Part shown: positions 9,450-18,882 of the stretch, one piece after another
Layout of the letters: each line of letters begins with the position of its first letter
How positions within the stretch are numbered: position 1 is the first letter of the stretch
Assembly (NCBI GenBank): GCA_014904845.1
Contig: MU119796.1
Span: 1 to 18,882, forward strand
Reading direction: 5' to 3'
Length of the DNA stretch: 18,882 nt
Origin: Acephala macrosclerotiorum
Taxonomy: Eukaryota; Ascomycota; Leotiomycetes; Helotiales; Mollisiaceae
Notes under the pieces: model-generated
Seen by the model: the letters and a program-made list of their open reading frames with translations, nothing else
What the model was told of the DNA's origin: nothing
Databases searched by the model: none
Position numbers and translations under genes: made by a program

Positions 9450-10429
9450 ATAAAATAATTAATTTGAAATAAATATTTATTATAATAAAATAAAATTAAA
9501 AAACTTTTAAAATGTATTTTTTTTTTATTATTTACTTAAAAACGTATAATTTAATTATAATAAAAATTTTAAAAAAATTTAAATCTTTTTAATTTTTTTA
9601 ATTTTATTATAATAAAAATAAATAAAATATTTAAATTTGTTTTTATTATTTTAAAAAAAATTATTTATATTTATATATATTTTATAAAAAAAAATTTTAT
9701 TCGTTTTTTTAAATATATTTTATAAATATATAATATAAAAAATTGTTTTAATTTTATATTTTATATTATATTTTTTAATTTAATTAATTTTTTTTTTTTA
9801 AAATATTTAAATTTTTTAAACGTTTATTTAAAATATATTATATATATTATTTATTATTAATATAAATTATAGATTTTCTTATTATAATTAATTTGAATAA
9901 TTTTTTATTAAAATAATTTTTTTTTTTTTTAATTATTAAAATTATATTATTATTATCGAATTTTATTTTAATATTTATTTAAATATAATTTAAATAAAAT
10001 TCGAAATTAATTTTAAATTTTAAATAATAAATAATATTATATATTTAAAATTAATTCGTTTTTTCAAACGAAATTTTAATTAATAAAATAATAATTTTTT
10101 TTTCGTATAATTTTAAATTATATTTATTAATTTTTATAATTATATTAATTTTTTTTATTTAAAAATTATATTAATTTATTAAATATATATTATATATATT
10201 TATTATTAAAAATAAACGTATTAATAAACTTATTTTTAATTTACGAAATAAATTTTTTTAATTTTTAATAAAAATTATAAAAATATTAAACGTTAAAAAA
10301 ACAAATAAAATTAAAATATAATAATTAAATACTTTAAAAAAAATTATTATTTTATAATAATAAAAAAAAAATATAAAAACAATTTAAATAATTTATTATT
10401 TGTTCGATATAAAAATTAATATTAATTTT
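9450..10429. other. AT-saturated spacer, no gene
   Basis: Composition returns at once to that of the left flank: long A and T runs, and isolated C residues mostly in CpG. The abrupt change at 9444/9445 supports the retrotransposon boundary. No repeat unit, frame or RNA is recognisable. Confidence 0.8.
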
Positions 10430-10848
10430 TTTATATACACGTAATATCAATATTTTTTCTAATAAACGATTTTATTCAAATTTAATCGAGATATTCAAAT
10501 AAAGCGATTTGATTAATCTATTAAAAATTTAATAATAAAAATAATTACGTAGTAATTGCGAATTAATATATAATCGATTTAATAAAAGATACTAAAATTT
10601 TAATTAATATGCGATTATAATTATAATTTATTAATTAATTCAAATTTTATAAAATTTCTAAATAAATTGAAATTTAATTAAATATTATTAGATTTTAAAT
10701 TTTAAGCGATTTCATTCATTCGTTATTGCGTAAATCAATAGAATATAATTGTATTTAATAAAAATAATAATCGCAAAATTTTTAAATATATTATTACTTT
10801 AAATACTAAAATCAATAATCGTTTTTTTTTGTTTTTAAAATTCTTTAA

Positions 10849-11470
10849 ATGCGTTTTAATTTTAAATATTAAAATACTTATTCAAGTACTAAATATTTTT
10901 ATAATTACGCAATTTTCAAAAAAAGTTTTAAAGAGTTTTTTCTTAGAATTATATATTAAATAAAATAATTTAAATTGATTAAATCGATCGTAATAATTCA
11001 ATATAAAAAACGAGAATTTCAAAAAGTGTTTTTTTGGTATAAAACTCTAAAAATGCGTTTCTATTTAAAGCGTTAAAACAATAAAATACTTCTATTTTAA
11101 TTATATAATTGTACAATTTTCAAAAGAAGTCTCAAAGAGTTTTTTCTTAGTAAATAACTTTCTATAATTAATTGAATCGATCGTAGAAACTCAATATAAA
11201 ACGAAAATCTTAAGAAATATTTCTTTGAAGTACTTTTTTAGTGTGAGACTCTATTGGAAATACGTTTTTGTTTAAAGTATCAAAGTACTTAAATACTAAA
11301 ATAATTGTACAATTTTTAAAAAAAGTTTTAAAAAGTTTTTTTTAGTAAATAATTCTCTATAATCAATTGAATCGATTGTAGTAATTAAATATAAAACGAG
11401 AATTTCAAAAAGAATTTTTTTAATATAAAACTCTATAATAAATACGTTTTTACTTTAAATATTAAAAGTT
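10849..11470. repeat. Tandem repeat, period about 200 bp, three copies plus partial fourth
   Basis: Recurring anchor ATGCG/ATACG + TTT begins copies at 10849, 11053, 11260 and 11442, giving units of 204, 207 and 182 bp. A second anchor (AATTTT followed by an A-rich run and AGTTTTTT) recurs at 10911, 11115 and 11311. Other shared blocks include ATCGATCGTA/ATCGATTGTA, ATATAAAACGA and AAACTCTA. Copies differ by many transitions plus indels. Not coding as far as I can see. It may be a minisatellite, a subrepeat of an LTR or subtelomeric unit, or a gene-derived repeat. Confidence 0.8.
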
Positions 11471-11626
11471 TATTAATTTATCGATTTTATCGTTTAATAG
11501 AATTCGAATTACTATTTCAATAAAATATTCTAATTTCAAAGTCTTATAAAATACTCAAATTAAAAAATTTTGATTTGAAATTTAAAATAAAAATAAATTA
11601 CTAAAATCGAAAACTTTGTAATTTTT

Positions 11627-11644
11627 CGTAAAAACGTTTTTACG
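11627..11644. repeat. 18-bp perfect palindrome
   Basis: CGTAAAAACGTTTTTACG equals its own reverse complement, with three CpG steps. It lies near the right edge of the moderately degraded island. Perfect palindromes are easier to obtain in AT-rich DNA, but the CpG placement is regular. Function unknown. Confidence 0.6.
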
Positions 11645-13154
11645 AGACTTGCAAAGCAAAATATACGTCGAGTAAAAAAAGAAAAAACTCGTTTACTATT
11701 GACTCGCTTAACGAATCGTCGAACAAATTTTTTTTTTCGAAATAAAAAAAATATTTTATTATTATTTTTAAAAAATAAAAAATAAAAATATATATTTTAT
11801 AAATAATAAAAAAAATATTATTAATTTTTTTTAAAAATAATAACGAATTTAATTATTAATTATTAATTTATAATATAAAATAAATATATAATTATTATTT
11901 GTTTAATTTTATTTTATAAATAAATTAAAAATTAATATAATTACAAATAATAAAAAATATTTTATATTTTTTTTTTTTAAAATTAAAATAAATAATTATA
12001 ATTTTTTTTATAATTGTTTTTTTAATTAAATTAATTATAAAATTCGTATAATAAAAAATATTTAATAAAATATTTCAAATTTATAATATATTAAATAATT
12101 TTTTTATATAAATACATTTAAATAAATTATTTAATTTTATATATAATTTATTATATAAATTTTTTTAATAGTTTTTTTTATTTTACGAATTTAAATTATA
12201 AAAAAAATATAATTAAATAATTTTTTAATAAAAATATTTTATTAAAAATAAATAATTATTATTATTTATTATAATAATTAAAGATTTATTATTTTTATAA
12301 AAAAATCATTAATTTTATATTCAAATAAAATATATTAATATTTAAATAAATTAAATTTTTATTTAAAAAAAAATTAAATTTTTTTTCGAATTATAATTAA
12401 TATTAAATAAATATTTTAAATTAATAAATTATTTATTAAATTAATAATTAATTTATTATTTTAATATTTTTAAAAAGTTTTAATATTATATAATTTTTAA
12501 TAATAAAATTTTTTTTAATTAAAATATAATTTAATATAAATTTAAATATTTATAAAATAAATATATTTTTTATTTATTATTATTATTATTTTTAAATAAT
12601 TTTTTATATATTTTTAAATAAAAAATATTAATTTTAATTATATAATTATTTATAATAATAATTAAATAAAATTATTTTAAATTTATTAAAAAAATATTAA
12701 AAAAAATATTAATTTTAATTATTTAATAATTTTTAATATAAAAATTTTTAATAATTATTTTTTATTTAAATATTATATTAATATAAACGAAAAAAACGAA
12801 ATAATTTTTAAATTATAAAATAATAAAAAAATCGAAATTTATATACGTAATAAAAATTAATATATTTTATATTATAAATAAATTTATTAAAAAAAAAATT
12901 TATAATAAATTTAAATAATTATTTATATAAAAATAAATAAAAAAAATTAAATTTTAAATTTATAATTATAATATTTTTATAAAATATTTTAAAATTATTA
13001 AAATTATTATTTTTAATTTATATATTAATTTTTTATTATTAATATTATTATAATTCAAAACAAAAAATTCGTATATAATTTATTAATTAATAAAATTAAT
13101 AAAATTAATAAAAAATATAAATTATAAATTTTTTTATTTTTTATAATTTAATCG

Positions 13155-13290
13155 AAAAAAAAAAAAAAAAAATTATAAAAATCGTAAAAAGAATTATAAA
13201 AAAAAATATAAAAAGAAATATAAAAAAAAATGTAAAAAAAAAATTTTAAATTTTATAATTTTTTTATAATTTTTTTTATTTTTATATTTT
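13155..13290. repeat. A-rich arm followed by T-rich arm (imperfect inverted repeat)
   Basis: A run of 18 A (13155-13172) opens about 90 bp of A-rich sequence with AATTATAAAA-type steps; after 13244 the strand switches to T-rich sequence containing the complementary TTTTATAATT-type steps. The two halves can pair as a long imperfect hairpin. It could be the head-to-head junction of two degraded copies, or low-complexity drift. Confidence 0.45.
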
Positions 13291-16200
13291 ATAATTAATT
13301 TTAAATAAAAATATTAAAAATAATTATATAATAAATTACGTATAAAATTAATTAATTTATTTATATATATATATAAATTTCTTTTTAAAAAATTTGTATA
13401 AAATAAATTTTTTTTTTAAATTTAAAAAAAAAATTTATAAAAAATAATTATTTAATATATATAATATTTATTTTTTAAAAAATTTAATTATTAAAAATCA
13501 ATTTTTTTTAATAAATTAATATATATTTTAAAAATAAATTCATTTTATTATTTATATTTAAATTTAAATTTAAATTTTTTTATTATTTAAAATAATTATT
13601 TTTTTAATAATTTAAATCGAATAAAAATATTAAAATTAATAAATAAAATAAAATAATAATAATTTAATTAAATTTATAAAATATTTTATAAATTATTAAA
13701 ATTTATATTTATATTTATTTTTTAAAATAAATTTATTTTTAAAAAAAAAAAATTTAATTTTTATTTTTTTTAATTTTTATTAAAATTTTTAATATAATTA
13801 TAATTAAAAATTTTATTATATTATATTTTAAATAATTATATAATTAAAAAAAATTAATATATATATTTAATTATTTTTAATAAATATAATTTAATAAATT
13901 TTTATTCAATTTTTTTTTAAAATTTTTATAAAATTTATTAATTATATATTTTTTATTATTATTTTATAATTATTTAATTATTTAATTTTTATTTTAATAT
14001 TTAAAATAATTTTTAATATAAATAAAATAATTTATAATTTGATTTTAAAATTTAATATTATAATATTTATTTTTATATAAAAAAAAATTAAATTATAAAA
14101 ATTTATAATTTAATTTTCGTATTATTTTTTAATTTTTATATTTTATTAATCGATTTTATAATACGTTATTAAAAATATTATAATTGTTTATATTTTAAAT
14201 TTTTATATTATATAATATAATTATATTATTATTTTTTATAATTATAATATTTTTTATTTTATATTCGAATTTTAATTTTTTTTTTATTTAATATTAAATT
14301 AATTTTATTATTATTAAATTTATTATTAAATTATAATATTTATTATAATAACGATTTTTTTTATTTTTATTATTATTATTATAATTTTTATTTTTTAAAT
14401 TTTTAAATTTTTAAATTATTTTTATTAATTATAAAAAAATAAAAATATAAATATATTAATTTTTTAATTATTATTTAAATTTAAAAAAATAATTTTATTA
14501 TTTTAATTATATTATAAACGTATTTTAATTTTTAATATTATTAATATTATTAATTAATAATTTTATTAATTAAATTTTTTATATTATTAAATAATTTTAT
14601 TAAATATTAATCATTTTAAAAATTTAATTAAATATTTAATATTATATTTTTAATTATATTAAATAATATAATTAAATTTTTAATTTTTTTAATTTTTATT
14701 ATTATTTTTAATATTTTTTATCGATTTTTAATTTTTGATTTTTTTTTAAAAAAATTAAATTTAAATAAATTATTAAAATAATTTTATAAATTTTTTAATA
14801 AAATAAAAAATTAAATTTATATATAAATTTATTGATTTTATATATAATTTTAAATAAACGTATATATTATTTTAATATTTTTTTATTTAATTTTTTAAAT
14901 AAATTATAAATATATTTAATTATTTATATTTATTATAATTAGTTTAAATTTTATATTATAATATAATTTTATTAAATTATTAATAATTTTTATTATAATT
15001 TTTATATTATATTATTTAATTTTTTTAATAATTTTTATTATATTTTTTATTAAAATATTATTAAATAATATAATAAAATTTATTATAAATTTAAATTTAT
15101 TTAAAAAAAAATTATTATTTTAAATTATAAATTATTAAAATATTTAAAAACGTAAAATCGAATTTTAATTATTTAAATTTTTTTTTTTAATATATTATTA
15201 ATTTAAAAATAAATAAAATTTTTTTATTATATTTATACGTTTATATAATAAATATATTAAATTAATTAAAAATTTCGATTTTTTATAAATTAATAATAAA
15301 AATTATTAATAATATAATAATAAAATTAATTATAATAATATAAAAAATTTAAAAAAATATTTAAATAAATAAAATTTGTCGTAGAAATAAATTTTTTTAT
15401 ATAATATTTTATAAATAAATTTAATAATAATTAATATAATTTTTTAATTTTTTTTTAAATTAAAAAATATAAAATTATTCGAATTTATAAAATATATATT
15501 TTATTTTAAAATAATATTTAACGTTATAAATTTATTTTAAATTTTTTTATTATAATATTAAAAATATATAATTTATAAATCGAATTAATAATATAAAAAA
15601 AAAATTTATATTTAATTTAAAAAAAGAATTTATTTTTTAATAAATTGAATAAAATACAAATTTTAATAAATTTTTTATTCAATTATAAATTTTTTATAAT
15701 TTTGATTTTAATATTATTAATTATAATAATTTTTATTAATAAAAAAATATTATTAAATTTATTATTTTTTAAAATATTAAAAAATTTAATTATATTAAAA
15801 TAATATTAAAACGTTTTAAATAATAAATTATATTTAAATCAAATTATAATACGTATATTAATTTTATATTCGTTTTTTTAATATTTAAAATTTTAAAATA
15901 TTAATAATTATATATATTTTTAAATATTATATAATTTATTAAAATAAAATTTTTTTATTAATTTAATTATATTATTAATTTAAATCTTTTATATATTTTT
16001 AATTTTATTAATTTATAATTTTTTTTATTTAAATTAAAAAATTTATTTTATTATATTTACGTTTAATTTAATTATATTTTTTAAAAATTTAATTTTTTTT
16101 TTTAATAAAAAATTATTATTAAAAAATATTTTTATTAAATATATTTAAATTAAAAAATAAAATATAATTTAATTTAAAATAAATAAAAAATATATTTTAT

Positions 16201-17459
16201 AATATTTTGAATATTTAATGTTTTATTTTTATAAATTTTTATATAATTTTAATAATATAATTTTTTAATTTTTATTTTATCGTTTTTTATTTACGATTTA
16301 TTTTTAAAAATATCGTTTTATATTTTTATAAAAATTTAACGATTTATACGTATTTTAATAAATAAAAATAAAAATAATTAATTATATTAATATATTTTTT
16401 AAAATTTTTTAAAGTTTTCAAAAAAATAATTTTTATTAATAATTACGATTTCTTTTTATTATTATTATTATATTAAAAATATTTATTTTATAATTAATAA
16501 ATTTAATTAATAAATATTTTTAAAAAAAAATTAATATTATTAATAAAATATTTTATAAAATAATTATAAAAACGTAAAATTTTATTTATAAACTTTTAAA
16601 TATATTATATAAAATTATAAAATTTTATAAAATTATTATAAAAATATTTTTATTTTCTATAATTAATTATTATAAAATAATTATAATAATTGAAATAATT
16701 TTTTTTAATAATAAAAATTATATTATTAAAAAACGTTAATTTATTTAATTATTTTATATAATTATATTTATTATATTATTAATAATATTTTTATATTTTA
16801 TTAATTTTTAATTAAAAATATATATATATTATAAATTTAATAATCAATTAATATAATTATTTTATAATCGTTATATTAATATTATAAATTTTAATATTAT
16901 TATTATATAATAATTTGAAAATATTTTAAAAATAATTAATTTTAAATATAAAAAAACGATTATATTATAATTTTTTAATAATATTTTTTTTTATTATTTT
17001 TATTTATTTTTAAAATAATCGTTATTAATATAAAATATATTACGTTTTTAATTAAAATAATTTAAATATATTTTAATAAAAACAATTTTTTTTATTTTAA
17101 AAACGTTTATAACAATTATAAAATTAATATAATTTAAAATTTATTTTAAAAAAATAAAATTTATTTATAAAAATTTTAATATAAATTATTAATATAATAA
17201 TTATTGTTTTTAAAAAAATTATAATTTTTTTTATTATTTATATTTTTCGTATTATTAAAATATTACAATTTTTATAATAATTAAATATAAAAATATTATT
17301 AATAAAATTAATAATTATTAATATAATTTATAAAATTTTAATATATAATAATAATTTTAATTTTAATATTTTTATAATTTATATTATAATTACGATTTTT
17401 ACGAATAAATTTATATTATTTATTTTATTAAAAATATATAAAAATATTTTTTTCGTATT

Positions 17460-17523
17460 AAAAAAAAAAACTCGTTTAATAATTTATTAAACGAATTAAT
17501 AATAAACAAGTTTTTTTTTTTTT
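17460..17523. repeat. Nested hairpin with A11 and T13 outer arms
   Basis: An inner inverted repeat with 11-bp arms (TCGTTTAATAA and its complement, one-base loop) lies at 17472-17494. Outside it, AAAAAAAAAACTCGTTTA on the left pairs with a right arm ending CAAG plus 13 T; the mismatch in the CTCG/CAAG part is a single transition. The layout resembles a foldback element or a degraded terminator-like stem, but in a eukaryote no terminator role follows from this shape. Confidence 0.55.
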
Positions 17524-18864
17524 AATATTTAACGTATATTTTATTTTATAAATTTCATAAAAACGTTTTTATAAAAAATTATAAAGTTTTTGATTTTAAT
17601 AATTTATTTTTATTTTAAATTTCAAATTAATTATTTTTTATTTAAACGTTTTATAAATATTTAAATTATTAAAATAAAATAATAATTTAAAATTTTATTA
17701 AATAATAAATTTAATAAATTAATAAATTTATTAATATTTAAAATAAAAATATATTATAAAATTTTATATTATTAAAAGATTTTTTTTTAAAATTTTCGTT
17801 TTTTATATTAAATTATTACGATTAATTTAATTTATTTAAATTATTTTTTTTAAAAAATTATATAATTATTTTAATATTTAAATATTTTAATATTTTAAAT
17901 ATAAATATATTTTTAATAAAATTTTATATTAAAAATTATTTTTTAAAATTTTTATTTTATATTTAATTATTATAATCGATTTAATTAATTTAAATTATTT
18001 TATTTAATATATAATTTTAAAAATTATATAATTATAAAATAAAATTATTAAAATTATTATTAATATTTTTTTATATAATTATAATTTAAATATAAAAATA
18101 ATTAAAAAAAAACGAATTATTAATATAAATTATATTTTTTAAATATAATTCAATTTTTAAATTTCAATTAAAATTTTATTATTTAATTTCGATTTTATTT
18201 TTTATTTTTTTTATAAAAATTTTTTTTTTATTAATTTGAAAAAAAATTTAAAACTTTTTAATATTTGTTTAATATTAAAAATTTAATCAATTATTAACGT
18301 CGATTATAATCGAATTTATTTAATAAATTTATAATTAATTTATTATATTATATAATAATTTTTATTTTGTTTTTAAATTTTTTTTTTATTAATTTTAAAA
18401 TTATTATTGTAATATTATAATTTTTTTAATAATGTAAATATAATTAATTTTTTATTTTATTTTTTTTTAAATTAATATTTCTTTATAAGTTTTTAATAAT
18501 ATAATAAATTTTTTAATCAATTTATTTATAATTAAAATTTTATAAATTTTAAAAATTCGATTTTTTTTTTATAATTTACGTTTTTTTTATAATTATTTAA
18601 AAAAATTTATTTTTAAAATTTTTATTAAATTTTTTTTTAATTTTTTTTTAAATTAAATAAATATTTTTAATCGAATAATTGTCGATAATATTAAAAATAT
18701 AATTATCGTATATTAATATTTAAAATCGATAATATATTTAATTTTAAACTTTGAAAAATAATTTTAATTAAAAATAAATTTAAAAAATAAAATAATATTT
18801 AATAATAAATAATATATAAATTTTGTTTTTTAAAAACCAATTAAATATTAAATTTTATATAAAG

Positions 18865-18882
18865 TTTTTTTTTTTTTTTTTT
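18865..18882. repeat. Terminal poly-T run
   Basis: The window ends in a run of T. As at the left end, a low-complexity edge suggests that the sequence stops where assembly could not continue, so the run length is a minimum. Confidence 0.85.

Larger units (their letters stand above)
10430..11735. other. Moderately degraded island of unknown identity
   Basis: About 1.3 kb in which CpT, CpA and TpG sites reappear (for example around 11030-11280 and 11640-11720), unlike the saturated DNA on both sides. It ends in a C/G-richer stretch with a short inverted repeat (CGAGT and ACTCG, 11670-11692) before collapsing to pure A/T near 11730. It has no protein frame I can recognise on either strand. The degree of decay resembles that of the Copia element, so it may be a second insertion, a piece of another repeat, or a former gene-flanking region. 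Edges are judged by composition and are accurate only to tens of bases. Confidence 0.6.
11736..18864. other. AT-saturated RIP-type desert, no gene
   Basis: About 7.1 kb of A/T with sparse C and G, mostly in CpG. I read both strands for motifs and found no gene, tRNA or transposon domain. Apart from the inverted repeats listed separately, only simple runs stand out. The whole block has probably passed through many more rounds of mutation than the Copia element, or has been exposed far longer. Confidence 0.75.

Noticed and set aside
10849..11470. CRISPR-like array
   Set aside because: The units are about 200 bp long and degenerate throughout, with no short identical repeats separated by unique spacers, and the context is eukaryotic.
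18300..18313. 14-bp palindrome TCGATTATAATCGA
   Set aside because: Perfect, but short, mostly A/T and alone; many of these are expected in a sequence of this composition.
1..18882. Fungal or protist mitochondrial or plastid DNA
   Set aside because: AT content would allow it, but there is no organellar gene, rRNA or tRNA in 18.9 kb, and an LTR retrotransposon with a CpG-biased residue of C indicates nuclear DNA.
1..18882. AT-rich genome without RIP (for example Plasmodium, Dictyostelium or gut fungi)
   Set aside because: Such genomes are AT-rich between genes, but the transition-only LTR divergence, loss of CpA with retention of CpG, and stop codons explained by C-to-T in a full-length Copia element fit RIP better. 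Not fully excluded without a search.

Overview
The window is extremely AT-rich and carries the signature of repeat-induced point mutation (RIP), the C-to-T process that filamentous ascomycete fungi (Pezizomycotina) direct against repeats, mainly at CpA. Most surviving C residues in the flanks sit in CpG: in 2461-2700 I count 8 C on the + strand, 6 in CpG, 2 in CpA and none in CpT or CpC. The best reading is an AT-rich heterochromatic block (AT isochore, subtelomere or centromere-like) of a filamentous ascomycete. I see no intact gene, tRNA or rRNA. I cannot name the species.

Layout: 1-93 is a perfect (ATA)31 microsatellite. 94-3087 is almost pure A/T with no recognisable feature. 3088-9444 is one complete but dead LTR retrotransposon of 6357 bp with two 208-bp LTRs and a matching 5-bp ATTAT flank on each side. 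9445 to about 10430 is again AT-saturated. About 10430-11735 is a second, less degraded island, unidentified, containing a tandem repeat with a period near 200 bp. 11736-18864 is AT-saturated, with an A-rich/T-rich inverted repeat near 13155-13290 and a hairpin at 17460-17523. The window ends in a T run.

The retrotransposon lies on the minus strand. Read there, one reading frame keeps register from about 7980 to 3644 and shows, in order, a Gag zinc knuckle, an aspartic protease region, the GAG-pre-integrase histidine/cysteine module, the integrase core and, at the end, RNase H. This order (protease, integrase, then RNase H last) is Ty1/Copia, not Gypsy. Catalytic and zinc-binding residues have largely been changed in the ways C-to-T on either strand predicts (Cys to Tyr, His to Tyr, Asp to Asn), and stop codons are everywhere.

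The window therefore records layers of decay: an old saturated AT background, a later Copia insertion that was itself mutated, and a second island of similar intermediate decay. I found no previously undescribed functional system. The most interesting items are the readable protein fossil, the protected GC-rich core of the LTR, and the unexplained 200-bp tandem repeat.
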